Below, in pieces: positions 1 to 8,542 of a stretch of 64,000 nt of DNA. The translations under genes were made by a program, and so were the position numbers. Where the stretch lies: contig JACKNU010000006.1 of the NCBI GenBank assembly GCA_024234675.1, forward strand, positions 69,842-133,841, written 5' to 3'. How positions within the stretch are numbered: the stretch's first letter is position 1; each line of letters starts with the position of its first letter. Source of the stretch: Pseudomonadales bacterium. Its GTDB lineage: Bacteria > Pseudomonadota > Gammaproteobacteria > Pseudomonadales > Halieaceae. Under the pieces are notes generated by a model. It ran no database searches. It was not told where the DNA came from and saw only the letters and a list, made by a program, of their open reading frames with translations.

Positions 1-33
1 GAGCAATGCTCCGGGGCTATCCAGGTAAATGAC

Positions 34-228
34 ATGCCATCCCGTCAGTTCAAGGCAACTGGGCTGGAGAGCCTCAATCCGGGCACGGCGCGGCGCGCCT
101 ATAAATCGCCCATGGTGTCGCTATTCGGGCCAGTGATTGGCCTGACGATGGGGTCTGGTGGCACAAAAGGTGACGGAAGCGCCGGGAAGACCAGGGGCGG
201 TAACGGCATGAATATGAATATGATGTAG
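34..228 (+). CDS. Lasso peptide precursor (A1)
   Basis: This 64-residue peptide has the layout of a lasso RiPP precursor. The leader carries the YxxPxV recognition motif (Y23, P26), then FG at 31-32 and LT at 37-38. Thr38 sits at the -2 position typical of lasso leader cleavage, so the core would start at Gly40 (GSGGTKGDG...). Asp47 would be core residue 8, allowing a Gly1-Asp8 macrolactam ring. The 25-residue core ends in an odd Asn/Met-rich tail (NGMNMNMM). A kinase, a cyclase and a B2 peptidase lie downstream on the same strand. The ATG is preceded only by a weak AGGT. The motif is seen directly; ring size and cleavage site are inferred from family rules. Confidence 0.72.
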   Translation: MPSRQFKATGLESLNPGTARRAYKSPMVSLFGPVIGLTMGSGGTKGDGSAGKTRGGNGMNMNMM

Positions 229-391
229 CACCTCACCGCTAAGTAGAGCATCGCCCGGGTCGTCACGGTGCCTCGAGGCAAAACCTTCCTCAACTACTCA
301 ATTTTCGCCAATCGGGTCTGGACGAGCTACCGCGAGCCAGAGTACCTTGCCCTCCCAGCTGATTGAGCGCCTGGCGGAGCAAAACGTTTAG

Positions 392-1330
392 ATGTATACC
401 CTGTTCGGCGTGGCTGTCGCCTGTGATTTTCCGCTGCCAGGTTTACCTGAATCCCCGAAGCGCAAGGCGGATATCCGGATTGTATTGGGCACGGGATCGC
501 CCAACGAAACCGGCTATGACTGGTTCCACGCCTGGCGTGAATCCGACGGAGAACTGGTACTTGCCTGCGCGCGGAACAGCGGTGGGCATGGCCCCCCCAA
601 TTACCTGCTGCGGTTCCCAGAACTAGCCGATTTTGTGCTTACGGGAGACCATGTCAGGTGCTATCCCCAGCCGGACTGCCGGGGCGACTCCCTGCGACAT
701 CTGCTACTGGACCAGGTAATCCCTCGCCTTTGGGCCCATCGCGGTCACCTGGTGCTGCACGCCAGCGCGGTACGGTTGCCGGGAGGCCACGTTATCGCTT
801 TTCTTGGCGAATCCGGCTGGGGTAAATCCACCCTGGCGGCGGCGCTACAGGCGCGCGGTAGTAGTTTGATCAGTGACGACAGTATCAGCCTCAAGACGAC
901 AGCTGGCGGTGTAGAGTTAGTTCCCAGCTATACTGGGCTGCGCCTGAACGACGATTCAATCGCCACGCTTGGCCTGGAAGGAGAGGACTGGACCAGCGTG
1001 GCGCACTATTCTGACAAACGTCGATTTGAACCTGCTACGGATGATCATAGCCAGTACTATAAGCTGGATTCGCTCTACGTAATGGACGAACCGTGCCCAT
1101 CTATAGTGTCTTTGTCCATAAATCCGTTGTCCGGAGCCGAATTGATCACCACCCTCATCAAGCGTTCTTTCGTCTTGGATACCCGTGACAAGCAATGTGC
1201 GGCCCGGCAACTGCACGACGCGAGTGCCGTGGTGCGCTCGACTCCCCAGATACGGAGCCTGACGTACTCCCGGGAATATCAGCAGCTGCCCGCGTTGTGT
1301 GAAGCCTTGATGGCGGAAAGCACGCGATGA
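392..1330 (+). CDS. HprK-like kinase of lasso cluster
   Basis: A 312-residue protein with an HPr kinase/phosphorylase-like C-terminal half. HASAV lies at 123-127, a P-loop GESGWGKST at 139-147 and SDD at 161-163, the positions used by HprK for ATP and acid/base chemistry. Such kinases occur in lasso clusters, where PadeK/ThcoK-type enzymes phosphorylate the C-terminal Ser of the peptide. Neither precursor here ends in Ser, so the acceptor is unclear. It starts at ATG 392 behind a GGAG and ends in an ATGA overlap with the cyclase gene, indicating translational coupling. A second, divergent kinase of this type lies at 5377. Confidence 0.75.
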   Translation: MYTLFGVAVACDFPLPGLPESPKRKADIRIVLGTGSPNETGYDWFHAWRESDGELVLACARNSGGHGPPNYLLRFPELADFVLTGDHVRCYPQPDCRGDSLRHLLLDQVIPRLWAHRGHLVLHASAVRLPGGHVIAFLGESGWGKSTLAAALQARGSSLISDDSISLKTTAGGVELVPSYTGLRLNDDSIATLGLEGEDWTSVAHYSDKRRFEPATDDHSQYYKLDSLYVMDEPCPSIVSLSINPLSGAELITTLIKRSFVLDTRDKQCAARQLHDASAVVRSTPQIRSLTYSREYQQLPALCEALMAESTR

Positions 1331-3222
1331 GTGGCATCTTCGGCATTATTCGTTTGCCCGGCGCATCCGTGGTCGATGCCGAGCTGGCGCCGATGGCTGA
1401 CACACTCAAACACCGCGGCCCCGACGGCATTAACTACTTTGCAAGGGGCAATGTGGGGTTGGGCCATTGTATGCTGCAGTCCACGCCGGAATCCCTGCAT
1501 GAAACACTGCCGTTGCGAGACGAGGCTGCCGGCCTGACAATCACTGCCGACGCCCGTATTGACAACCGCGAACGACTGATCACCGATATCCCGGTGCGGG
1601 CCGCAAGCGGCCACGTCATCACTGACAGTCAGCTTATTCTCCATGCTTATATCAAGTGGGGTGAGGCCTGTGTGGACCACCTGCTGGGTGACTTCGCCTT
1701 CGCCATCTGGGACGAGCGCGCCCAGTCCCTGTTTGTTGCTCGGGACCATATGGGCTGCAAGCCTTTTTATTACCACTGCCGCGACGGCCTGCTCGTGTTC
1801 GCTTCCTCCGCTATGGCGGTGGCCCGTGTGCCCGACGTAAAGGCCACCCTTAACGAAGGCAGGGTGGCCGATTACCTGGTGCAAGAACTGGAAGGCATTA
1901 ACAAGACCTGTAGCTGGTTCAACGAAATCAGTCGTATGCCGCCTGCGCACTGCGGGTACTTTCGCAATAACCGTTTTCAGTGCAGGCAGTACTGGGTGCT
2001 GGAGCCGACTGACCTTTCTCATTTGAAGACAGACGAGGACTACCTGGAGGCATTTACCGAGGTTTATTTCGAGGCGGTGCGTTGCAGGTTGCGCTGTCAG
2101 ACTGAGCCAGCATCAATGCTTAGCGGAGGGTTAGATTCATCAACCATCGTGGCGCTGGCGCGGGATATTCTCGTTGCTGAGGGAAAGCCGCCTTTGCGAA
2201 CTTATTCAGCGGTTTCCGAGAAGGGGGTCGACTGCCCAGAAACCCATAGTGTGGAAGCGATTATCACGCAAGGAAATTTGACTGCTAGGTGTTTAAGGCC
2301 AATTGACACAGATCAACACATAAGTGACCTCAATGTTGCTATGTCTTCTCTCGAAGATCCATTTGACAGCACTTCAATTATGTCGGCGTTGATTAATTTA
2401 TGTGCAGCGAAAGATGGCGGTGTAATGCTCCTTACGGGACTGGATGGAGAGTCTGCGGTTGGGGCGCCAACGAACTATATTGCCTATATGCTGCGGAGGG
2501 GGCATTTTTGTGCTGCTTGGTGTGAAGCTAGAGGGTTTTCCAAACATTACTATCGAGGGTACTACTCGGCTCTTACTTTATATGCAAAAGCAATTCGCTC
2601 GCGCTTGGTTCCAAATTTTTTGCGTTCTATAAAGGGAAAAATGTCCCATCCCTTGAGTTACTGGAAACTTATACTGGCTAGGCGCATCTCTCCTCTATTC
2701 GCCCGAAAAGTGAATCTATCTGCCCGTATACTTGAGGAAAGGTCTACTAACGCTCTTGGTCTATATGTCGATCCAAAAGCTTGGCACAAGAATGCCATGC
2801 AAGTTGCCTATCTAACCGCGGGTATTGAGCGTTACGAGCGCCTCGCAAGTTATGCCGGGTTGCAGGCTAGGCATCCCTTGCTGGACGTGCGTTTGTTGGC
2901 CTTTTCGGCAGAGCTGCCATTGAATCAAAAGGTGCGGGGAGGCTGGTCTAAATATATGTTGCGACGTATCGCAAATGAGCGTCTTCCATTAGATGTAGCA
3001 TGGAGGGAAGGTTGGGAGCAACTAGGCTGGAAATTTATTGCTCGACGAGCTCAGCAATTCGAGTTGAGTGAAAATTACCCGCAGCGATCCCTTCGTGAAA
3101 AATTGTCGCCACTAGTCGATGTATCCATTTTTGAAGACTGCCGGAGCGTCGTGGATCATGATAAAGATTATGGCAAGTTGCTGGATAGATGGATACTTTA
3201 TTGCCTATATAAGTGGCTTTGA
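1327..3222 (+). CDS. Lasso cyclase, asparagine synthase-like (C protein)
   Basis: A 631-residue asparagine synthetase homologue expected to adenylate the Asp/Glu side chain of the core and close the macrolactam. The N-terminus reads MSGIFGI, so the catalytic Cys2 of the glutaminase domain is replaced by Ser. That loss fits lasso cyclases, which do not need ammonia. The PPi-loop SGGLDSS is intact at 266-272. The start overlaps the kinase stop by 4 nt. From roughly 2200 onward the DNA becomes visibly AT-richer than the first third, hinting at mosaic ancestry. An ordinary asparagine synthetase is unlikely given the missing Cys and the neighbours. Confidence 0.8.
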   Translation: MSGIFGIIRLPGASVVDAELAPMADTLKHRGPDGINYFARGNVGLGHCMLQSTPESLHETLPLRDEAAGLTITADARIDNRERLITDIPVRAASGHVITDSQLILHAYIKWGEACVDHLLGDFAFAIWDERAQSLFVARDHMGCKPFYYHCRDGLLVFASSAMAVARVPDVKATLNEGRVADYLVQELEGINKTCSWFNEISRMPPAHCGYFRNNRFQCRQYWVLEPTDLSHLKTDEDYLEAFTEVYFEAVRCRLRCQTEPASMLSGGLDSSTIVALARDILVAEGKPPLRTYSAVSEKGVDCPETHSVEAIITQGNLTARCLRPIDTDQHISDLNVAMSSLEDPFDSTSIMSALINLCAAKDGGVMLLTGLDGESAVGAPTNYIAYMLRRGHFCAAWCEARGFSKHYYRGYYSALTLYAKAIRSRLVPNFLRSIKGKMSHPLSYWKLILARRISPLFARKVNLSARILEERSTNALGLYVDPKAWHKNAMQVAYLTAGIERYERLASYAGLQARHPLLDVRLLAFSAELPLNQKVRGGWSKYMLRRIANERLPLDVAWREGWEQLGWKFIARRAQQFELSENYPQRSLREKLSPLVDVSIFEDCRSVVDHDKDYGKLLDRWILYCLYKWL

Positions 3223-3287
3223 ACGCAGAGGGGCTAGCGAACGCCTATTCGCTTTTCTCTTTGCCTTTTCTCTTTCATGAACCGTGA

Positions 3288-4350
3288 ATTCAATTTGTAA
3301 GTGCAACTCTTGACGAGTTGGTTAGAGGGCAAGCTGCTGTACTATTGAGCTTTCTCTCACCGACCAAAGTTAGAGGAGCACAATGAAATACAAACAGCTT
3401 ACCCAAGAAGAACGATACCAAATTTCAGCCTTGTTGAAAGCAAATCATGATCGATCCGAGATAGCCATGATATTGGGGCGTAACAAATCGACCATCAGCC
3501 GCGAAATTCGGCGCAATACAGGGTTGCGAGGCTATCGCCCGAAACAGGCTCAGCGCTTGGCTGAAGAACGCCGTGTGGCGAAAAGCAAGCCCCGTATTAA
3601 CAGTGAGACCTGGATCGCTGTCGAGTACCTGCTTACCCTCGATTGGAGCCCAGAACAGATCAGCCTTTGGCTCAAGACATTCTGTAGAGTTTCTATCAGT
3701 CATGAATGGATTTACCAGTTTGTCCTCCAGGACAAAGCCAATGGCGGGGACCTTTTTAAACACTTACGCTGCCAGAAACAGCGCCGCAAACGTTATGGCA
3801 GTTACAACCGTCGAGGTCAGTTGATCGACCGCGTCAGCATCGATGAGAGACCCGCCGAGGTTGATTTACGTTCCCGTATTGGCGATTGGGAGCTCGACAC
3901 AATTATTGGCAAAGGCCATCAGCAAGCGATCGTCTCTCTGACTGAGCGTAAATCACGCTTCACGCTGATACAGAAGGTGGAGCGTAAAACAGCACAGCTC
4001 GTTTCCAATGCCATTATTAACCTGTTATCTCCATATTCCGAGTCCGTGCTGACGATGACCTCAGATAACGGAAAAGAGTTCGCGAATCACAAAGCAATCG
4101 CTAACAAACTCAATGCAGAATTTTACTTTGCTCACCCCTATGCATCATGGGAACGTGGACTGAACGAGAACACCAATGGGCTCATTCGACAGTACTTCCC
4201 GAAGGGCAGAGACTTCACAACCATTACCCAGAAGGAAATCAAACAGGCAATGGACAGATTAAACAATCGACCAAGAAAATGTCTTGGCATGAAAACACCG
4301 AATCAGGTATTTTTTGGAATCACCCCCCCCGTTGCACTAGCGAGTTGAAT
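3288..4350 (+). mobile_element. IS30-family insertion sequence
   Basis: Imperfect inverted repeats of 20 bp (16 matches) bound a single transposase gene: 3288-3307 on the left and 4331-4350 on the right. The transposase stop lies inside the right repeat. It separates the cyclase gene from the second precursor and the B2 gene. I could not define a convincing target duplication. Confidence 0.75.
3383..4348 (+). CDS. IS30-family transposase
   Basis: A full-length 321-residue transposase. The N-terminal helix-turn-helix (LTQEERYQI through STISREIRRN, about 6-45) is characteristic of IS30. The DDE triad is visible as WELDT (near 171), TSDNGKEF (near 228) and ERGLNENTNG (near 262). No frameshift or stop interrupts it, so the element may be active. 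The start ATG has a GAGG just upstream. Confidence 0.92.
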   Translation: MKYKQLTQEERYQISALLKANHDRSEIAMILGRNKSTISREIRRNTGLRGYRPKQAQRLAEERRVAKSKPRINSETWIAVEYLLTLDWSPEQISLWLKTFCRVSISHEWIYQFVLQDKANGGDLFKHLRCQKQRRKRYGSYNRRGQLIDRVSIDERPAEVDLRSRIGDWELDTIIGKGHQQAIVSLTERKSRFTLIQKVERKTAQLVSNAIINLLSPYSESVLTMTSDNGKEFANHKAIANKLNAEFYFAHPYASWERGLNENTNGLIRQYFPKGRDFTTITQKEIKQAMDRLNNRPRKCLGMKTPNQVFFGITPPVALAS

Positions 4351-4453
4351 CCGCGAACTAGAATCCGATCCAGGTAATGTATTAATCCTCTGGAGTTTAG
4401 CGCAATGGTGTTTTTTGTAGCTATTCTAGGGTTGGCCGATTCCGAGAGAACGT

Positions 4454-4621
4454 ATGAATGAAGTCGAGAAAAAATTAGTTTGGCAACCATTTGCCAGAAA
4501 AAGTTACTTTTGTCCAAAGGTCATCTATTTTGGCAAAGTAAGAGAGCTTACTACTTCTGGGTCTGGCAATGGAAAGGAAGGGACTGACCCAGCCTTGGGG
4601 AACTATAAGAATAGGAATTAG
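4454..4621 (+). CDS. Second lasso peptide precursor (A2)
   Basis: A 55-residue frame with the same architecture as the precursor at 34. It has Y18 and P21 of the YxxPxV motif, FG at 26-27, and LTT at 32-34. With Thr33 at -2 the core starts at Ser35 and Glu42 is residue 8, matching the Gly1-Asp8 spacing of the first peptide. If cleavage is one residue later, the pair is Gly1-Glu7. The core is hydrophilic and ends GNYKNRN. It lies between the IS30 right end and the B2 gene. Motif and position are seen; ring chemistry is inferred. Two degenerate peptides in one locus would not be unusual for lasso clusters. Confidence 0.65.
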   Translation: MNEVEKKLVWQPFARKSYFCPKVIYFGKVRELTTSGSGNGKEGTDPALGNYKNRN

Positions 4622-4815
4622 AAATGCAGTTTGGCATCGAGACCAGTTTCATAGATGAAGCGTTAGGCGTGTCGACGGATGATTTGGGGGCGTTACCAAA
4701 TCTCTAGTTCTGCCTAGGTTCACCAAGCTAGAGCCCAATATGTAATCGCAATCACCCTCTAATCTCGTTAAACCGCACACTCACCCAGTAGGATTGCCAA
4801 GAAACCTTTGGTAAT

Positions 4816-5331
4816 GTGGCTGGTCTACACAATACAGGCTTGTGTCTGTCATCCGTGATCACCCAGTTGCAAAAATTCACTACCCTAGAGCCTCGCCACA
4901 AGCTGCTTCTAGCGCAAGCTTGGTTCCTCCTAGGCTACTACCGAGCCGCCATCCTCCTAACCTCCTTCAAACGCCTGTCGGCCAACCTCCAGCACCACCC
5001 CCTATCAGTGCCAGCACAGGAGTTACCCCCCGAGCAGCGCGACGAGGCCAAAATGATCGGCTACCTCGTCTCCGCCGCCGCCCACTACACCCCCTGGCAG
5101 AGCCTCTGCCTGACCCAGGTCCTCGTTACCCAGCGGCTGCTGGCCAAACGGGGCATACCGGGGCAGTTTTACCTGGGGGTGCGGCGGGGGTGTGAGTTGA
5201 CGGATGACCCTACGGGGTTGTCTGCCCATGCCTGGTTGCAATGTGGGGATGTGATTGTGAACGGGGCGGCGGGGTGTGAGCGGTTTACGGTGGTTTCTAC
5301 GTTTCGGTGGGGGGATGATTTTGGGGGGTGA
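4816..5331 (+). CDS. Lasso leader peptidase B2 (transglutaminase-like)
   Basis: A 171-residue protein of the lasso B2 family (Transglut_core3), which removes the leader peptide. The Cys98 (WQSLCLTQ), His138 (SAHAWL) and an acidic residue at 145 form the papain-like triad in the expected order and spacing. A hydrophobic N-terminal helix at about 30-50 is typical. It lacks a fused RRE domain, so a separate B1 protein would be needed, but none is seen in the window. The start is GTG 4816; a later start near Leu11 is possible. The gene ends just before a REP sequence. Confidence 0.8.
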   Translation: MAGLHNTGLCLSSVITQLQKFTTLEPRHKLLLAQAWFLLGYYRAAILLTSFKRLSANLQHHPLSVPAQELPPEQRDEAKMIGYLVSAAAHYTPWQSLCLTQVLVTQRLLAKRGIPGQFYLGVRRGCELTDDPTGLSAHAWLQCGDVIVNGAAGCERFTVVSTFRWGDDFGG

Positions 5332-5341
5332 GGAGACAGAT

Positions 5342-5364
5342 GGTCGAATGAATTCGACCCTACA
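5342..5364 (-). repeat. REP sequence (GTAG head, minus orientation)
   Basis: Stem arms GGTCGAAT and ATTCGACC with a 2-nt centre, followed by CCTACA, the complement of the TGTAGG head. It is a lone copy between B2 and the second kinase. Confidence 0.85.
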
Positions 5365-5376
5365 GGGGGGAGGGGA

Positions 5377-6303
5377 GTGATTGAGCACTGCCTGTATGGG
5401 GTAAAGGTGTTCTGCGACTTCCCGCTGTTCGACCGCCTGGTGCCGGTTGCGGCGGTGGCGCCGGGAGAGCATTCACCGCTGGAGCTGAGGCCGCTGCCGG
5501 CCACTGCCAAGCCCCGGGACTACCCGCAGACCTTCCCCCTCTACGAAACCCACGGTCGCGAGCTGTACCTGCACACTGACCGGGACATGGCACGCAGCGC
5601 CCCAGGCCAGCCCTGGTGCCTGGAGGTGGAAAACATCGTCAGCTTCACCTGGATTGGCGGCCAGCCGGTTATCGAGTACCAGTTGCACGAGCAGGGCACC
5701 CAGCCGTTGCTGGTGTTCTGGTTCGTGCACATCTTCCTGCCCCTGCACCTCACCCTGGAGCGGGGTTATGACTTTATCCACGCCGCGGCGGTGGAGGTGG
5801 ATGGGCAGCCCATCTTGTTTATCGCGCCCTCCACCGGGGGCAAGTCCACCCTGGGGGATTACTTCCTGAAGCAGGGGCATCCCATGTTGTCGGATGACAA
5901 GGTGGCCACCTTCCTGAGCGAGGGGCTGTACTACGCGGTGCCCTCGCATCCGCACCACCGGCCGTTTCGGGAGTTCGAGGTGCTGGGCTACCCGGTGGAG
6001 CCGTTTGCGGAGCGGGCCCGGCCGATTCATGCCTTTTATGTGCTGGAGGCGGCGGAGCCGGAGGCGGGTATCGAGATCACCGAGGTGACGGGGTTTCGCA
6101 AGTTCGAGCAGTTGTTGCCCAATTACCTGTTCAGTTTCAGCTTTTTGCAGGCGCAGCGGTTGCGCTGGCTGGCGCAGCTGGCGGACCAGTCGTTGGTGTT
6201 TCGGGTTTGTCGGCCGTGGGATTTGGGTAGGATGCAGGAGGTTTATGAGGGGGTTTGTGCGCATTCGCGGGGGTTGGGGCGCCCTGCGGGCTTGGCCGAT
6301 TGA
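5377..6303 (+). CDS. Second HprK-like kinase
   Basis: A 308-residue HPr kinase-like protein with HAAAV at 135-139, P-loop APSTGGKST at 150-158 and LSDD at 171-174. It shares layout and the opening pattern (YGVKVFCDFPL versus FGVAVACDFPL) with the kinase at 392 but is clearly diverged. The start is GTG 5377. The last codons and the stop TGA lie within a REP sequence (6294-6316), so the reading frame has captured repeat DNA. It closes the lasso locus. An alternative role in the adjacent polysaccharide cluster cannot be excluded, since HprK-related kinases also accompany EPS loci. Confidence 0.7.
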   Translation: MIEHCLYGVKVFCDFPLFDRLVPVAAVAPGEHSPLELRPLPATAKPRDYPQTFPLYETHGRELYLHTDRDMARSAPGQPWCLEVENIVSFTWIGGQPVIEYQLHEQGTQPLLVFWFVHIFLPLHLTLERGYDFIHAAAVEVDGQPILFIAPSTGGKSTLGDYFLKQGHPMLSDDKVATFLSEGLYYAVPSHPHHRPFREFEVLGYPVEPFAERARPIHAFYVLEAAEPEAGIEITEVTGFRKFEQLLPNYLFSFSFLQAQRLRWLAQLADQSLVFRVCRPWDLGRMQEVYEGVCAHSRGLGRPAGLAD

Positions 6304-6358
6304 AATCGGCCCTACAGGGTGGGGGAATCATTCCCTGTAGGTGCGAATTCATTCGCAC
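6294..6358. repeat. Two REP sequences, variant stems, heads inward
   Basis: The first copy (6294-6316) has arms GGCCGATT/AATCGGCC and then CCTACA. The second (6336-6358) has TGTAG followed by arms GTGCGAAT/ATTCGCAC. Both differ from the common stem by paired changes that keep base pairing. Confidence 0.8.
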
Positions 6359-6440
6359 GTTGGGCGGTTGGGGGGCAGGGCGCAATTGACAGCAACTGGC
6401 AATCTCCATATCTTAGCGGCATATCGCAATGGAGCGCACG

Positions 6441-6887
6441 ATGAACAACACCCTGAAAAATGTCTTCCTCGCCGGCCTGCTGGCCGCCTTGCCGCTGGCG
6501 GTCTCTGCCCAGCCGGATCAGGAACAACTGGAGGAGCGCTCCTGCGAGCAAGTGGTCACTATGCTGGAAGGCGGCGACGCGCCTGCCGAGGTGGTGACTG
6601 CCATGGTCGATAGCGGCATGGCCCTTACCGGGGCGACGGTGTTCGCCATGGAGTGTGCCCCCGAGCAGTACCGTGAGGCGCTGGCCGAGGCCGGTGTGAA
6701 CCTGGCCCCCAACATCCGCGAGGCCGAGTCGGTGGTAGCGGCGGTAACCTACGCTTTCGGCGAGGGCTCGGCGGAGGCCAAGGCCGCGCGCAAGGCGGAC
6801 AAGCAGTACAAGAAAAAAGAGAAGCAGCCCAAGAAGCACAAGGTCGACAAGAAGCCCGGCCAGGGCGGCGGCGTCAGCCCCTCCTGA
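6441..6887 (+). CDS. Secreted protein with Lys-rich tail, EPS-linked
   Basis: A 148-residue protein with a clear signal peptide (MNNTLKNVFLAGLLAALPLAVSAQ). A helical domain with two Cys (SCEQVV, MECAP) follows, then a highly basic tail from about 115 onward ending in SPS. The ATG at 6441 is favoured over the one at 6429 because GGAG lies 5 nt ahead of it. It precedes a Wzy/ligase gene, exactly as the Lys-rich secreted protein at 59717 precedes another. That suggests a shared but unknown role in polysaccharide assembly. I do not recognise the family. A strong terminator follows. Confidence 0.6.
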   Translation: MNNTLKNVFLAGLLAALPLAVSAQPDQEQLEERSCEQVVTMLEGGDAPAEVVTAMVDSGMALTGATVFAMECAPEQYREALAEAGVNLAPNIREAESVVAAVTYAFGEGSAEAKAARKADKQYKKKEKQPKKHKVDKKPGQGGGVSPS

Positions 6888-6907
6888 CGGGCCACAGCAA
6901 TCACCGG

Positions 6908-6935
6908 AAAAGGCAGCCACCGTGCTGCCTTTTTT
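6908..6935 (+). terminator. Intrinsic terminator
   Basis: AAAAGGCAGC and GCTGCCTTTT pair around a 6-nt loop (CACCGT) and run into a T tract. It ends the 6441 gene and contains the GTG at 6922, which is why that GTG is rejected as start of the next gene. Confidence 0.85.
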
Positions 6936-6945
6936 GATTAAGCCC

Positions 6946-8376
6946 ATGCCCTCCTCACACGCCTCCCATACCCAGGGCAAACTCGAGCCCGCCCTGTTCG
7001 CCGCCTACCTGGCCATCCTGGTGTGGGCGCCGCTGCCCTTCGCCTCCAACCGCCTGTGGGCCGGCGGTCTGCTGGCCGCGCTGGTAGGCTTGGTGCTGGC
7101 GGGCTGGCTGGCGTTGTATCTGGTGGGCCGGGTGCGCATAGACCCCGCCATCTGGCGCCACGCCCGCCTGCCGCTGCTGCTGCTGGTGGGGGTGCAACTG
7201 TGGGTGTTCGCCCAGACCCTGTACCTGCCGCGGCCACTGGTGGAGTGGCTGTCGCCCCAGGCCTTCGCCTGGCATGTGAAGGAGGGCTGGTTGAGCTTCT
7301 CGCTGGACCGGGAATACACCCAGTACTACCTGCTGCGCGGCTGCGCCATCACCGCCGGCTTCTTCCTGACCCTGGCGCTGGTCAACACCCACGACCGGCT
7401 CAAAATGCTGTTGCAGGTGCTGGTGTTCAGCGGCACCTGCCAGGCGGCCTACGGCGCCTTCATGGTGCTCAGCGGCCTGGAGTACAGCTTCTTCGTGGAG
7501 AAGTTCGTGGGCAAGGGGGTGGCCACCGGCACCTTCATCAACCGCAACCACCTGGCCGGTTACCTGGTGATGTGCCTGTCCGCAGGCATCGGCCTGCTGC
7601 TGTCACAGCTCACCCGCGAGCACTACCGCAACTGGCGGGAACGCCTGCGCGCCTGGCTGCGGCTGCTGCTGTCGCCCAAGATCCGCCTGCGCCTGTACCT
7701 GGCAGTGATGGTGGTGGCGCTGGTGCTCACCCGGGCGCGCATGGGCAATATCGCCTTCTTCTCGGCCCTGGGGCTGGCGGGTTTGCTGGCGGTGTTCAGC
7801 GGGCGCCGGTTTTCCTGGCGGGTGGTGGCCTTTTTGGCCAGCCTGGTGGTGGTGGACATGCTCATCCTGGGCAAGTGGTTCGGCTTCGACGCCCTGGTGG
7901 AGCGCCTGGAAAACACCCACCCCAGCCAGGAGGCCCGGGTCTGGTCAAACGCCTATACCATTGATTACCTTAAAGATTTCCCCCTCACGGGCTCGGGCGG
8001 CGGCTCCTTCTACGGGGTGTTTCCCAACTACCAGGCCCCCGAGCTGGTGGGTTTTCACGAGCACGCCCACAACGACTACCTGCAGTTCGTGGTGGAGCTG
8101 GGCATCCCCGCCGCCCTGGCGCTGGCGGCCTTTTGCGGCCTGGCCCTGTACAGCGCCTACTGGGTGCAGCGCCAGCGCCAGACGCCCCTGTACCGGGGGG
8201 CGGGTTTCGCGGTGACCATGACGGTACTGTGGGCCGCCATCCACTCCAGCACCGACTTCAACCTGCAGATGCCCGCCAACGCCCTCACCTTCGTCACCAT
8301 CCTGGCTCTGGCCTTCTCCTGTCGCACGCTGCCGCGCCCCGGGGCGCCAGCTGCAGGGCCGCCGCGGGGTGGCTGA
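6946..8376 (+). CDS. O-antigen ligase/Wzy-like polymerase
   Basis: A 476-residue polytopic membrane protein of the O-antigen ligase (Wzy_C) superfamily. About eleven hydrophobic segments are visible. A large periplasmic loop carries the family signature near residue 370 (HEHAHNDYLQFVVELG), and a RNHLAG motif lies near 200. It would polymerise or transfer polysaccharide repeat units at the periplasmic face of the inner membrane. ATG 6946 is chosen because the upstream GTG 6922 falls inside a terminator. A paralogue with the same motifs lies at 60032. Whether it acts as polymerase or ligase cannot be told from sequence alone. Confidence 0.82.
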   Translation: MPSSHASHTQGKLEPALFAAYLAILVWAPLPFASNRLWAGGLLAALVGLVLAGWLALYLVGRVRIDPAIWRHARLPLLLLVGVQLWVFAQTLYLPRPLVEWLSPQAFAWHVKEGWLSFSLDREYTQYYLLRGCAITAGFFLTLALVNTHDRLKMLLQVLVFSGTCQAAYGAFMVLSGLEYSFFVEKFVGKGVATGTFINRNHLAGYLVMCLSAGIGLLLSQLTREHYRNWRERLRAWLRLLLSPKIRLRLYLAVMVVALVLTRARMGNIAFFSALGLAGLLAVFSGRRFSWRVVAFLASLVVVDMLILGKWFGFDALVERLENTHPSQEARVWSNAYTIDYLKDFPLTGSGGGSFYGVFPNYQAPELVGFHEHAHNDYLQFVVELGIPAALALAAFCGLALYSAYWVQRQRQTPLYRGAGFAVTMTVLWAAIHSSTDFNLQMPANALTFVTILALAFSCRTLPRPGAPAAGPPRGG

Positions 8377-8463
8377 GCTTGATTTCGATCAAGCCGGGCC
8401 GCTTGGCAGGCGGCGGCGGGGATAAAAGTTGCCGCCGCGGTCGCATTTTCTCTCCCCGCAACG

Positions 8464-8492
8464 TGTGTTGTTGCTCAGCTTGGGTTTATAAT
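8464..8492 (+). promoter_or_regulatory. Possible sigma-70 promoter
   Basis: A perfect TATAAT at 8487-8492 lies 50 nt ahead of the outer-membrane barrel start. The -35 region (TGTGTT at 8464) is poor, so this is tentative. Confidence 0.35.
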
Positions 8493-8542
8493 GCGCGGTG
8501 CCCAGACGTAACTCGCAACAACAACAAAATCAGGAACACTAC

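Noticed and set aside
224..391. Possible B1/RRE gene between precursor and kinase
   Set aside because: A 55-codon frame ends right before the kinase ATG, but it has no RRE-like pattern and no good start.
4622..4815. 27-codon frame starting at 4624
   Set aside because: It has no lasso leader motif and no recognisable domain.
6922..6945. GTG start for the Wzy/ligase gene
   Set aside because: The codon lies in the loop and stem of an intrinsic terminator, so ATG 6946 is preferred.
8498..8542. GTG start for the outer-membrane barrel
   Set aside because: It lies a few bases after the candidate -10 box and would add a Gln-rich stretch before the signal peptide.
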